In this document: positions 17,298 through 25,708 of the stretch, piece by piece | Position numbering within the stretch: position 1 is the stretch's first letter | How the letters are laid out: each line of letters opens with the position of its first letter | Source: Streptomyces caelestis | GTDB taxonomy: Bacteria > Actinomycetota > Actinomycetes > Streptomycetales > Streptomycetaceae | Assembly: GCF_001279005.1 (NCBI RefSeq) | Contig: NZ_LGCN01000119.1 | Coordinates: 186,001-250,000, forward strand | Direction of reading: 5' to 3' | DNA length: 64,000 nucleotides | Notes under the pieces: model-generated | Seen by the model: the letters and a program-made list of their open reading frames with translations, nothing else | Database searches by the model: none | What the model was told of the DNA's origin: nothing | Program-made: the position numbers and the translations under genes

Positions 17298-17440
17298 AAG
17301 TCCGGCCGCTCGTTCGAGCGCGGGGGCCGCGAGCCGATTGCGCCCGTCGCATCCGGGGCACCCGGGACGTGCCGAATCCACCGCCGGTGATCCCAGGAGC
17401 CGTGCGGAGACGGCACGGAACGAGGGCAAGGGGATCAGCG

Positions 17441-18631
17441 GTGACGGTGCGCATCGGAGCAGAGGAAGAGTTTCACGTCCTGGACGTGGAGAGCGGCCGG
17501 CTCGTGCCACGTGCCGACGAACTGCTCGGCCGGCTCGGCGGACTGGGGTTCGGCAGTGAGCTGCAGCGGTCGGCCGTGGAGAGCAACAGCCGGGTCCACG
17601 ACACGCTGGACGCCCTCTTCGCGGACCTGTCCGACAGCCGGCGCCGGCTGGACGCGGCGGCCTCCTCCCTGGGCCTGGCCGTCGTGGCCGCGGGCACCGT
17701 TCCGCTGGCCGACGCCGCCTTCCACGACGTCACCGCGGATCCCCGCTACCGTCGCATGGCCGACGACTACCGCCGGGTCGCCGACGAACAGCTCATCTGC
17801 AGCGCCCAGGTGCACGTCGACGTGCCGGACCGGGACACCGCGGTGCGCGTCATGTGCCTGGTGTCGCCCTGGCTGCCGCCCCTGCTGGCCCTGTCGGCCA
17901 GTTCACCGTTCTGGTTCGGTTCCGACACCGGATACGCCAGCTGGCGCACCATGCTGTGGCAGCGGTGGCCGACCGCGGGCCCCGCCGGGTGCTACGGGAG
18001 CGCCGCCGACTACGACGCCGCGATGACGGAGCTGATCGGCTCGGGCGTCATCAGCGACCCCGGGATGCTCTACCACGACGTACGGCCGTCGGCCCACCAG
18101 CGCACGCTGGAGCTGCGGGTCTGCGACGCCTGCCCGCGCGCCGAGACCGTGGTGCTGGTCGCCGGGCTGTTCCGCGCGCTGGTGCGCGACGCCTGCGACC
18201 GTCTGGAGCGCGGATCGGACCGCGGGTGCGACGGACACCACGAGTGGCTGCGCGCCGCCACCTGGCGTGCCGCGCGCTCGGGACTGGAAGGCCGGCTCGT
18301 CGATCCGCAGACCCGCCGCGCGACTCCGGCCCCCATGGTGGTGCGCGGGATGCTGCACCGGCTGCGCCCGGCGCTGGAGGCGTCCGGCGACTTCGCCACC
18401 GTGCGCACGCTGCTCGAAGAGGTCCTCGCGACGGGCGGCGCGGCGCACCGGCTGCGGCGGGAGGCCCGGGACCTGCTCGCCGGCATCGACATGCTGGTCG
18501 CCGAGACCCGCGGGGACCGCCTCGCGCCCAGCGCCCCCGCCCGCCGTCACCGGCCCCCGGACGCCCCGCGCGGCCCCGGCGGGGCCCCGGTCCGCGTCCA
18601 CTCGGCGACGACACCGGGCACACCCGGCTGA
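17441..18631 (+). CDS. YbdK-like carboxylate-amine ligase (GCS2 family)
   Basis: 396 aa ATP-dependent ligase of the glutamate-cysteine ligase type 2 family. It begins RIGAEEEFHVLD, carrying the metal-binding acidic cluster, followed by ELQRSAVESNSRVHDTL and SAQVHVDVPDRDTA, all landmark motifs of YbdK/EgtA-like enzymes. The C-terminal 40 residues are Pro/Arg-rich and probably disordered. GTG 17441 is preceded by AAGGGG; the motif starts four residues later. It should couple the gamma-carboxyl of Glu (or another acid) to an amine. It sits directly before an N-acetylglutaminylglutamine-type amidotransferase and an S9 peptidase, suggesting all three act on a small peptide-like solute. Confidence 0.8.
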   Translation: MTVRIGAEEEFHVLDVESGRLVPRADELLGRLGGLGFGSELQRSAVESNSRVHDTLDALFADLSDSRRRLDAAASSLGLAVVAAGTVPLADAAFHDVTADPRYRRMADDYRRVADEQLICSAQVHVDVPDRDTAVRVMCLVSPWLPPLLALSASSPFWFGSDTGYASWRTMLWQRWPTAGPAGCYGSAADYDAAMTELIGSGVISDPGMLYHDVRPSAHQRTLELRVCDACPRAETVVLVAGLFRALVRDACDRLERGSDRGCDGHHEWLRAATWRAARSGLEGRLVDPQTRRATPAPMVVRGMLHRLRPALEASGDFATVRTLLEEVLATGGAAHRLRREARDLLAGIDMLVAETRGDRLAPSAPARRHRPPDAPRGPGGAPVRVHSATTPGTPG

Positions 18632-18707
18632 TCCGGACGGACCGCCGGCCCCTCGGCCGCCCCCTGCGCATCCGCAACCCCCTGACCAAGGAGAGGGTCA
18701 CACCGTC

Positions 18708-18779
18708 ATGTCCAGCAGTACGCACGTCCCTTCGCCCCCGCCCCAGGACCGGTACCCGAGGGAAAGGAGGGACCACTGA
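18708..18779 (+). CDS. Possible 23-residue leader peptide coupled to the amidotransferase
   Basis: ATG 18708 is preceded by AAGGAGAGGG with good spacing and opens a 23-codon frame (starting MSSSTHVPSPPPQ, ending RERRDH). Its TGA stop overlaps the ATG of the next gene (TGATG at 18777-18781). The same stretch carries the GGAAAGGAGG site used by the downstream gene. The frame may act as a translational coupler or a leader peptide. No peptide family is recognised. It could be chance in a 147-bp gap, though the good ribosome binding site argues otherwise. Confidence 0.4.
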   Translation: MSSSTHVPSPPPQDRYPRERRDH

Positions 18780-20563
18780 TGTGCGGCCTCTGCGGGGAGA
18801 TCCGGTTCGACGGCGGGCAGCCGGACATCGCGGCGCTGGAGCGCATGACCGACCGCCTGGCACCGCGCGGCCCCGACGGACGCGGCCTGTGGTCCCAGGG
18901 GCCCGTGGCCCTCGGACACCGCCGACTGAAGATCATCGACCTGTCGGACAGCGGCGCCCAGCCCATGACCGACCCGCGTGCCCGTCTCGCCGGGGTCTTC
19001 AACGGCTGCGTGTACAACTACCGCGAGCTGCGGGACGAACTGCACGCGCTCGGCCACCGCTTCTTCTCGCAGTCCGACACCGAGGTGGTGCTCAAGGCCT
19101 ACCTGCAGTGGGGCACCGACTGCGTCGAGCGCTTCCACGGCATGTTCGCCTTCGTGATCGTCGAGCAGGACACCGGGCGTGTCGTCCTGGCACGCGACCG
19201 GCTGGGCGTCAAGCCGCTCTACCTGTCCGGCACGACCGAACGCCTGCGGTTCGCCTCCTCCCTGCCCGCGCTGCTCGCGGCCGGTGGCGTCGACACCTCG
19301 CTGGATCCCGTCGCCCTGCACCAGTACCTCAGCTGGCACGCCACCGTCGCCGCGCCCCACACCGTCCTCAAGGGCGTGCGCAAGCTGCCCCCGGCCACGG
19401 TGCGGATCGTCGAGCCCGACGGCACCCACCGTGATCACCGCTACTGGCATCCCGTCCACACCCGCCGTCCCGAGCACGCCGGCCTCGGCGCCGACGACTG
19501 GACCGACGCCGTGCTGGACGCCCTGCGCACCGCCGTACGCCGCCGCATGGTCGCCGACGTGCCGGTCGGAGTGCTGCTCTCGGGCGGTCTGGACTCCAGC
19601 CTGATCGTGGCCCTGCTGGCCGGCGAGGGCCAGCAGGACCTCGCGACCTTCAGCGTCGGCTTCGAGTCCGAGGGCGACGAGGAGGGCGACGAGTTCTCCT
19701 ACTCCGACCTCGTGGCCCGGCACTTCGACACCCGCCACCACCAGCTGATGGTTCCCTCCGACCGGGTCGCCGGCGCCCTGGACGGGGCCGTCCGGGCCAT
19801 GAGCGAGCCCATGATGAGCCATGACGTGGTGGCCTTCCACCTGCTGTCCGAGCAGGTGGCCAAGGAGGTCAAGGTCGTGCAGAGCGGCCAGGGCGCCGAC
19901 GAGGTGTTCGCCGGGTACGACTGGTACGCGCGGATGGCGGACGTGCCGCGCCCGCGCGCCGCCGAGGCGTACATCGACACCTACTTCGACCGCTCGCACG
20001 CCGATCTCGAGGCCATGGTCCACCCGGACCTGCTGCCCGGCCGCGACGTCTCCGCCGAGTTCGTGCGCGCGCACATGGCGGCCCAGGGCGCCGAGACGGC
20101 GCTCGACGCCGATCTCCGCCTCGACACGCTCGTGATGATGGTCGACGACCCGGTCAAGCGGGTCGACAACATGACGATGGACTGGGGCCTGGAGGCCAGG
20201 GTGCCGTTCCTCGACCACGAGCTGGTCGAACTGGCCGCGGCCTGCCCGCCCGAGCTGAAGCTCGCGGACGGCGGCAAGGGCGTCCTGAAGGCCGCCGGCC
20301 GCAAGGTCCTGCCGCGCCGGGTCGTCGACCGGCCCAAGGGCTACTTCCCCGTCCCGGCGATCAAGCACATGGCCGGGCCCGTCCTCCAGCGGGTCCGCGA
20401 GACCCTCACCGCTCCCGAGGCCAGGGCCCGCGGCGTCTTCCGCGAGGAGTACGTCGCCGAGCTGCTCGCCGCACCCAACGCGCACCGGACCAGGCGAGGG
20501 GCGAACACGCTGTGGCAGATCGCGCTGCTGGAGACATGGCTGCAGACGCACGGGATCCGCTGA
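18779..20563 (+). CDS. N-acetylglutaminylglutamine-type amidotransferase (asparagine synthetase family)
   Basis: 594 aa. The N-terminal class II glutaminase domain starts at Cys2 (MCGLCGEIRFDGG), with RGPDGRG, GHRRLKIIDLS and FNGCVYNYRELRDEL. The synthetase domain carries the PP-loop SGGLDS at about 268-273. The wording of conserved blocks, such as LSWHATVAAPHTVLKGVRKLPPAT and QSGQGADEVFAGYDWY, resembles the amidotransferase that makes the terminal amide of the osmolyte N-acetylglutaminylglutamine amide, rather than ordinary AsnB. The start has an excellent GGAAAGGAGG. It lies between a YbdK-like ligase and an S9 peptidase. The usual acetyltransferase/ATP-grasp partner is not in the window. 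Confidence 0.83.
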   Translation: MCGLCGEIRFDGGQPDIAALERMTDRLAPRGPDGRGLWSQGPVALGHRRLKIIDLSDSGAQPMTDPRARLAGVFNGCVYNYRELRDELHALGHRFFSQSDTEVVLKAYLQWGTDCVERFHGMFAFVIVEQDTGRVVLARDRLGVKPLYLSGTTERLRFASSLPALLAAGGVDTSLDPVALHQYLSWHATVAAPHTVLKGVRKLPPATVRIVEPDGTHRDHRYWHPVHTRRPEHAGLGADDWTDAVLDALRTAVRRRMVADVPVGVLLSGGLDSSLIVALLAGEGQQDLATFSVGFESEGDEEGDEFSYSDLVARHFDTRHHQLMVPSDRVAGALDGAVRAMSEPMMSHDVVAFHLLSEQVAKEVKVVQSGQGADEVFAGYDWYARMADVPRPRAAEAYIDTYFDRSHADLEAMVHPDLLPGRDVSAEFVRAHMAAQGAETALDADLRLDTLVMMVDDPVKRVDNMTMDWGLEARVPFLDHELVELAAACPPELKLADGGKGVLKAAGRKVLPRRVVDRPKGYFPVPAIKHMAGPVLQRVRETLTAPEARARGVFREEYVAELLAAPNAHRTRRGANTLWQIALLETWLQTHGIR

Positions 20564-20568
20564 CGCCC

Positions 20569-22674
20569 ATGGAGACGCGCACCGACGCCACCACGCGGGC
20601 GCTTCCCGCACCCGCGCCCGCCCCGCTCGCCGACACCTCGACGCCGTACGACGTACCGCCCCCGGCCGTCCACGGCTGCTGGTACCCCTCGGTCGACCCC
20701 GGCGGCGGGCACGTCGCCTTCGTCTGCGACCGGGCCGGGGTGCCGCAGCTGTGGACCGCCCCCGTGGCCGGCGAGGAGGTGCGCCGGCTCGACGCCGGCC
20801 CCGATCCGGTCACGGAGGTGTCCTGGTCCCCGGACGGGCGCTGGATCGCCTACACCGTGGCGCCGGACGGCGGCGAGCTCACCAGCGTCCTGTGCGTACG
20901 CCCCGACGGCACCGGGCGGCGCCTGCTGGCCGGCGGTGAACCGGGCACCTCCGCACGCCTGGGCTGCTGGCAGCACGACGGCTCGGCGGTCGCGGTGACC
21001 GTCACCGATTCCGCCCCGCCCGGGCGGCCCTTCGCCGCCCACCCCGGGGCGGACGGCGTCTCCCGCCCCGCCCGGGCGGGCCGCGACGGCCGGGCCGTGC
21101 TGCTGGAACCCGGCGCACCACGGCCCGGACCCACCACGGGGGCCGGCGACGGCGACCGGACGACGTCCGCCGGGGAACCGGAACCGAGGGCCCTGTCCGC
21201 CTATCTCGTCGACCCCGAGGGCATGAGCGCCCCCGTGCTGCTGGCGAGCGAACGCGGCGCGGCCAACCAGCGGGTGTGCGACCTCAGCCGGGACGGCAGG
21301 CTCGCCCTGGTGTACCGGGGTCCCCGCGGGCGCCGCGAGGCCCTCGTCGTCCGCACCGGCGACCGCGTGGTGACCTGTGCGCTGCCGGTCGCCGACGGCG
21401 ACCCGTGGATCGGCGGCTTCTCACCGGACGCCGGCACCGTGTGGCTGCGCAGCGACGGCGACCGCGAACACGCCGCCCTCGTCGCCGCGCACCTCGATCC
21501 GCGGGGACACCTGCTCGGCACCACGGTGGCAGCCCAGCGCCCCGACTGCGGCCTGGAGCTGCTCGCCCTGGGGCGCGACGGGCGCAGCGCGGTGCTGGCG
21601 TGGAACGTGCGCGGGGTCAGCGAACTGGAGGTGACCGAGCTGACCGCCGCCCGGTCGCCCGACCTCCCGGCCGGCGCCCCGTCGTCCCGGCCCGCCTCCG
21701 CCGGCGCCGCACGGGCCGTCGGCCTGCCCCACGAGGTGGTCACGCGCATCGCGCCCACCGCCGACCCCGACACCCCCGTCGTCGCGCTGTCCGGATCCCG
21801 GCGCCACCCCGGAGTGTGGTGGCTGCCGCACGGACTGCCCCTGCGCACCCCGTGGTCCTCGCGCGACGAGGACGCGTTCCCCGAAGGCCGCACGCCGGCG
21901 CGCCCGATGCCCATGAGCCCCGTGGCCCGCGACGGCCTCGTCCTGGGCGGCTGGTACTACCGTGCCCCGGGCCGCTCGCCCGGCGAACCGGCACCGTGCG
22001 TCCTGCACCTGCACGGCGGGCCGGAGGAACAGGAACGCCCGGTGCTCGACCCGCTCTACCTCGAACTGCTCGGCAGGGGACTGGACGTCTTCGCGCCCGA
22101 CGTCCGCGGCTCCTCCGGCCACGGCCGCTCCTTCGTCGACGCCGACCTGGGCACGGGGCGCTTCGACGCGATCAACGACGTCGCGGACTGCGCGGCGCAC
22201 GTGATGGTGCGGGGCCTCGCGGATCCCCGGCGGATGGCCGTGATGGGCCGGTCGTACGGCGGCTACCTGGTGATGGCGTCCCTGGTGTGGCACCCGGACC
22301 TGTTCCGCACCGGTGTGGCGGTCTGCGGCATGTCGGACCTCACCACCTTCTTCGCCGGGACCGAGCCCTGGATCGCGCAGTCCGCCGCCCACAAGTACGG
22401 CCACCCGGAACACGACCGGGAACTGCTGCGCGCGCTGTCGCCGATGAGCCGGATCGACGCCCTGCGGGTCCCGGTCCTCGCCGTGCACGGCGAGCACGAC
22501 ACCAACGTGCCTCCGGGGGAGTCCGAGCAGTTCGTCCGGGCCGCCAGGGAGCGCGGACTGGAAGCGGAACGCCTCCTGCTGCGCCACGAGGGCCACGACT
22601 TCCGCCGCTCCGACAACCGGCGCCTGTTCCGCCGGACCGCCGCCGACTGGCTGGAACGGCACCTGGCGGGCTGA
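20569..22674 (+). CDS. S9-family (prolyl oligopeptidase-like) peptidase
   Basis: 701 aa. The N-terminal 420 residues form WD/TolB-like propeller repeats (VSWSPDGRWIAY is clear), with a low-complexity Pro/Gly insertion around 165-210. The C-terminal alpha/beta-hydrolase has Ser562 in GRSYGGY, Asp644 in HGEHDTNVPP and His676 in HEGHDF. No signal peptide, so cytoplasmic acylaminoacyl- or oligopeptidase activity is expected. ATG 20569 lies 6 nt after the amidotransferase stop; an alternative ATG at 20536 would overlap it. In this operon it could trim or turn over the peptide solute; that is an inference from context. Confidence 0.87.
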   Translation: METRTDATTRALPAPAPAPLADTSTPYDVPPPAVHGCWYPSVDPGGGHVAFVCDRAGVPQLWTAPVAGEEVRRLDAGPDPVTEVSWSPDGRWIAYTVAPDGGELTSVLCVRPDGTGRRLLAGGEPGTSARLGCWQHDGSAVAVTVTDSAPPGRPFAAHPGADGVSRPARAGRDGRAVLLEPGAPRPGPTTGAGDGDRTTSAGEPEPRALSAYLVDPEGMSAPVLLASERGAANQRVCDLSRDGRLALVYRGPRGRREALVVRTGDRVVTCALPVADGDPWIGGFSPDAGTVWLRSDGDREHAALVAAHLDPRGHLLGTTVAAQRPDCGLELLALGRDGRSAVLAWNVRGVSELEVTELTAARSPDLPAGAPSSRPASAGAARAVGLPHEVVTRIAPTADPDTPVVALSGSRRHPGVWWLPHGLPLRTPWSSRDEDAFPEGRTPARPMPMSPVARDGLVLGGWYYRAPGRSPGEPAPCVLHLHGGPEEQERPVLDPLYLELLGRGLDVFAPDVRGSSGHGRSFVDADLGTGRFDAINDVADCAAHVMVRGLADPRRMAVMGRSYGGYLVMASLVWHPDLFRTGVAVCGMSDLTTFFAGTEPWIAQSAAHKYGHPEHDRELLRALSPMSRIDALRVPVLAVHGEHDTNVPPGESEQFVRAARERGLEAERLLLRHEGHDFRRSDNRRLFRRTAADWLERHLAG

Positions 22675-22764
22675 GATGTCGGAGGCACCTGTCACACTTC
22701 GGTGGCGTGCGGGGGAGCGACGCGGGTAGTCGCGCGGTGTGATCGGTGAGTGAGGGCGGACCGG

Positions 22765-23208
22765 ATGGAACCAGTTCCAGTCGACGAGGGGGACACGGTG
22801 CCAGGGGCGCCACGGCTGCGGGCTTCGTACACCCTGGACGAGGACGGCGCCTGGATAGCCCAGGCGCGCCACCTCGCCGCCGCGTTCCTGACCCGGGCAC
22901 GGGCGGAGGACGGCCTGGCGGTGTCGGCCCGCGCGGTGGAGATCACCCAGCTCGTGGTCAGCGAGCTGGTCACCAACGCCCGCAAGTACGCCCCGGGTCC
23001 CGTCGGCCTCGACCTGCGGGTGGCCGGCGACGCCGTCGAGGTGGTGGTCCGGGACGGCAACCCCGAGCCGCCGGTGGCCCGGAACGCGGACCCCGGCCGG
23101 GTGGGCCAGCACGGACTGGAGATCGTGATGGCCGTCGCCCAGGCCCTGGACGTACGCCAGGAGCCGGCCGGCAAGAGCATCACGGCCCGCATCTCGCTGC
23201 TCGCCTGA
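22765..23208 (+). CDS. RsbW-like ATP-binding protein (HATPase_c)
   Basis: 147 aa single GHKL/HATPase domain of the anti-sigma-factor type that is abundant in streptomycetes. The N-box reads [19 protein letters not shown] and the G1 box [11 protein letters not shown], followed by [16 protein letters not shown] 22765 follows GAGGGCGGA; a GTG 15 nt upstream is a weaker choice. It could bind a STAS antagonist such as the RsbV-like protein encoded 5.5 kb upstream, but no adjacent sigma factor supports this. Confidence 0.82.
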   Translation: MEPVPVDEGDTVPGAPRLRASYTLDEDGAWIAQARHLAAAFLTRARAEDGLAVSARAVEITQLVVSELVTNARKYAPGPVGLDLRVAGDAVEVVVRDGNPEPPVARNADPGRVGQHGLEIVMAVAQALDVRQEPAGKSITARISLLA

Positions 23209-23530
23209 GCCCGCCGGGCCCGCGGCCCACTCGCCGTTCCCGGCCGAGGAGGGCTGTTCCGTCCGGACGACCTCGCCGTCCGCCGTGCACCGCGCGCCCC
23301 GGCGTCCGGCGGACCGCACGACGGGGAACGGTCCGCGTCCGCCCTCGTGCGGGGTGGCCGCCCGCCCGGTGCGGTCGCGGACGAGCCGTACCCGGACGGG
23401 CGCGAACGCGCCGGTGGACCGCTGCCCGGCCCGCTGTCCGAAGGCGGCGGCACAACCGGAACAATGGGGTCGCCGGTGCGGTTCTCACTGGTGGACGCCG
23501 CAGGACACGTGGGAGAAGGGCGAGACGAAG
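23209..23530. other. Intergenic region before msrA
   Basis: About 320 bp with no supported gene. Nothing resembling a tRNA, riboswitch or clear operator was seen. The msrA leader carries GGGAGAAGGG near 23511-23520. Confidence 0.35.
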
Positions 23531-24043
23531 ATGACGACGAACGAGGAGAGGGCGCTGCTCGCGGGCGGCTGCTTCTGGGGCATGCAGGAGCTGATCCGCA
23601 CGTTCCCGGGCGTACTGACCACGCGGGTGGGCTACAGCGGCGGTGACGTGCCGAACGCGACCTACCGCGACCACGGCACCCATGCCGAGTCGATCGAGAT
23701 CACCTATGACCCCGCCGTCACCGACTACCGCACGATCCTGGAGTACTTCTTCCAGATCCACGACCCGAGCACGAAGAACCGGCAGGGCAACGACATCGGG
23801 ACGAGCTACCGCTCCGCCATCTTCTACGTCGACGACGAGCAGAAGCGCGTCGCCGAGGAGACGATCGCCGATGTGAACGCCTCGGGGCTGTGGCCGGGCC
23901 CCGTGGTGACCGAGGTCGTGCCGGCCGGCCCGTTCTGGGAGGCCGAGCCGGAGCACCAGGACTACCTCCAGCGCTACCCGGACGGCTACACCTGTCACTT
24001 CCCGCGGCCCGGCTGGCGTCTGCCGAAGCGCGCGCAAGCCTGA
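23531..24043 (+). CDS. msrA: Peptide-methionine (S)-S-oxide reductase MsrA
   Basis: 170 aa cytoplasmic repair enzyme. The catalytic motif GGCFWG has the nucleophilic cysteine at residue 14. [29 protein letters not shown] and the HPxxxN-related [20 protein letters not shown] block are diagnostic of MsrA. One further cysteine lies near the end (YTCHF) and could be the resolving residue. Reduces methionine-S-sulfoxide in oxidised proteins using thioredoxin (family knowledge). Fits with the neighbouring AhpD-like protein and catalase as an oxidative-stress group, although the genes are separate units. Confidence 0.95.
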   Translation: MTTNEERALLAGGCFWGMQELIRTFPGVLTTRVGYSGGDVPNATYRDHGTHAESIEITYDPAVTDYRTILEYFFQIHDPSTKNRQGNDIGTSYRSAIFYVDDEQKRVAEETIADVNASGLWPGPVVTEVVPAGPFWEAEPEHQDYLQRYPDGYTCHFPRPGWRLPKRAQA

Positions 24044-24049
24044 CCGGAC

Positions 24050-24082
24050 GCCCGCCCCGGCCCACCGGGGGCCGGGGCGGGC
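24050..24082. terminator. Bidirectional terminator between convergent genes
   Basis: 11-bp stem GCCCGCCCCGG/CCGGGGCGGGC (24050-24060 with 24072-24082), loop of 11, lying between the convergent msrA and AhpD-like stops. Confidence 0.75.
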
Positions 24083-24090
24083 GCGTTCGG

Positions 24091-24564
24091 TCAGCCGAAC
24101 TGGCCGGGCCGGTAGCCGCCGGCGGGCTGCTGGTTGATGACGTTGATGCGGTTGTAGGCGTTGATGACCGCGATCAGCGAGATCAGCGCGGCGAGCTGGT
24201 CGTCGTCGTAGTGCTTGGCAGCGTTCGCCCAGACCTCGTCGCTGACGCCGCCGGCCGCGTCGGCGAGCCGGGTGCCCTGCTCCGCCAGTTCCAGCGCGGC
24301 CCGCTCCGCCTCGGTGAAGACGGTGGCCTCCCGCCAGGCGGCGACCAGATGGAGCCGGACCGACGTCTCCCCGGCCGCGGCGGCGTCCTTGGTGTGCATG
24401 TCGGTGCAGAAGCCGCAGCCGTTGATCTGGCTGGCGCGGATCTTCACCAGCTCCTGGGTGGCGTGCGGCAGCCCGGAGTCCGTCACCGCCCTGCCCGCCG
24501 AGTTGATGTGCCTCAGCACCTTGGCCCCGACGGGGTTGGCGAAGAAGTCGATGCGCGCTTCCAT
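24091..24564 (-). CDS. Carboxymuconolactone decarboxylase/AhpD-like protein
   Basis: 157 aa all-helical protein of the CMD family. The redox motif Cys50-G-F-Cys53 followed by His57 (NGCGFCTDMH) is the AhpD-type alkylhydroperoxidase active site, with the upstream Glu in QELVKIRASQ. Start ATG 24564 follows AGGAGATCATC. Likely a peroxide or disulfide reductase; the natural substrate is unknown. Located between msrA and katE in an oxidative-stress-rich stretch. Confidence 0.85.
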   Translation of the reverse strand: MEARIDFFANPVGAKVLRHINSAGRAVTDSGLPHATQELVKIRASQINGCGFCTDMHTKDAAAAGETSVRLHLVAAWREATVFTEAERAALELAEQGTRLADAAGGVSDEVWANAAKHYDDDQLAALISLIAVINAYNRINVINQQPAGGYRPGQFG

Positions 24565-24740
24565 GATGATCTCCTGGTCGGTTCTTGCGGTTACGCAGCA
24601 CTGACGGACGGGCTCCACTTCGTGTGACCGGAACGGAAGTGTGACCTACGTCTCTCTGTCGGGCGGCACCGCGCAGCGTACCGTTCCCGGGGCACCGGAC
24701 GACCGATAACCTGGCCGAATGGACGGGGAGCGGAGCGTCG

Positions 24741-24965
24741 GTGAGTGAGCGTCGGGAACGCGACTGGACGGACATGACGCCCGGGGACTTCGATCTCGAC
24801 GCCCCGCTGTACCTCAACGTGGGGACCGGCCCCGTCGTGGTGCCGGCCGAGCCGGACGAGTACGGCACGGCGCCGCTGTTCGGGGAGGAGACCCCGGCGC
24901 GGGAACCCGGTCCGCGCCGCACCCCGCGCCGGACCGCCCCCACCGAGCAGGGGCAGCTGTTCTGA
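24741..24965 (+). CDS. Small conserved-looking acidic protein ending in QGQLF
   Basis: 74 aa from GTG 24741. The middle segment (MTPGDFDLDAPLYLNVGTG) looks structured; the rest is Pro/Arg/Glu-rich. Codon use is strongly actinomycete-like. It ends exactly in Q-G-Q-L-F, which resembles the pentapeptide (Q-x-x-L-F) by which bacterial proteins dock on the DNA sliding clamp DnaN. Function unknown; the clamp link is a motif-level guess. A start at the internal ATG (residue 12) is possible. Confidence 0.6.
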   Translation: MSERRERDWTDMTPGDFDLDAPLYLNVGTGPVVVPAEPDEYGTAPLFGEETPAREPGPRRTPRRTAPTEQGQLF

Positions 24966-24983
24966 ATCCGGCGCGGGGAGCCG

Positions 24984-25304
24984 TCACGCTCCGCGGGCCG
25001 TGCCGAGGACGCGGACGTGCCCGCCCGAGCCGCTCACCTCGTAGGAGGCCCGGGCCCCGGGTGGCGCCGATGACGGACTCGAGCGTGGTCCGGCCCCGAC
25101 CGCCGGCGGAGACCTCGATCCGGAAGTCCTCGGCGCAGGCGGCCTCCCGGTCGAGGTCCACCGCGCACAGGTCGCGCACCGCGCCCGGGCCGACCCGCGC
25201 CCACCGCGGGTCCGAGGCCCGGCTCGACCGGCGGGTGCCGGCGTCGCCGTCGGAGGCGGGGGCGCCCGTGTGCTCCGTGCGTGAGGGCGTGCCGGAGGAC
25301 TGAA
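24984..25304 (-). pseudogene. Possible frameshifted remnant of a secreted protein gene
   Basis: On the minus strand one frame reads a Ser/Thr/Ala-rich stretch and then VRDLCAVDLDREAACAEDFRIEV and TTLESVIGA. Continuity is lost near 25060 and resumes in another frame as ASYEVSGSGGHVRVLGTARGA-stop (stop at 24984-24986). Both halves show high third-position GC. This pattern fits one gene broken by a frameshift. No start codon or signal peptide is clear, and the family is not recognised. An intact unrelated arrangement cannot be excluded. Confidence 0.25.
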
Positions 25305-25346
25305 AGGCGGCCCCGCGACCGCTTGGTTCAGGAGGTGATTCACGTA

Positions 25347-25439
25347 GTGGGACATCGCGCGGACGAGTCCCCGGACGGGAAGGGGTGGGCGGGCGCCCGC
25401 CGGCGGGGTGACATGCCGGGCCGAATCCGCATGCCTTGA
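25347..25439 (+). CDS. Possible 30-residue small protein
   Basis: GTG 25347 lies 10 nt after a near-perfect AGGAGGT (25331-25336) and opens 30 codons rich in Gly, Arg and Asp (beginning VGHRADESPDG). No family recognised. The strong ribosome binding site is the only real support. It lies just upstream of a possible SigB-type promoter for katE. Confidence 0.22.
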   Translation: MGHRADESPDGKGWAGARRRGDMPGRIRMP

Positions 25440-25457
25440 CCGCCGGGCCGGGGGTAC
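25433..25457 (+). promoter_or_regulatory. Possible SigB-type promoter for katE
   Basis: GCCT (25433-25436), 15 nt, then GGGTAC (25452-25457) matches the streptomycete SigB consensus GNNT-N14-16-GGGTAC/T. It lies about 250 nt before the katE ATG. The consensus is loose, so this is tentative. Confidence 0.28.
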
Positions 25458-25708
25458 GCGGGCGGGGCGGTCGGATCAGGCGGGGAGGAGCGGAGAGGGG
25501 GACGGGTGTGCGAGGCGCGGGGCGTGGCGTTCCGGGGCGGGGATTTCACCCCATCGGCGGACGTCCGCTGCGCGGGCGTGACCGCCGTGAGACGTTGACG
25601 GCACCCGATGCCCTTTTCGATCCTTTTGCCCCCGGATCGCTCGCAGTCGGCAACCGAACGTACGGCCACCCGTCCGTGGCCGGTCTGAAGCGGAGGAGTG
25701 TCACCCCC

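Noticed and set aside
17305..17340. Possible tRNA because of GTTCGAG near 17313
   Set aside because: No cloverleaf can be drawn around it; it is part of a CGCTCG/CGAGCG dyad downstream of the rsb genes.
18708..22674. Lasso-peptide-like set: mini-ORF, asparagine-synthetase homologue, peptidase
   Set aside because: The asparagine-synthetase homologue has the Cys2 glutaminase and NAGGN-type blocks, there is no RRE or transglutaminase-like protease, and the mini-ORF lacks a lasso core with the usual ring Gly and Asp/Glu spacing.
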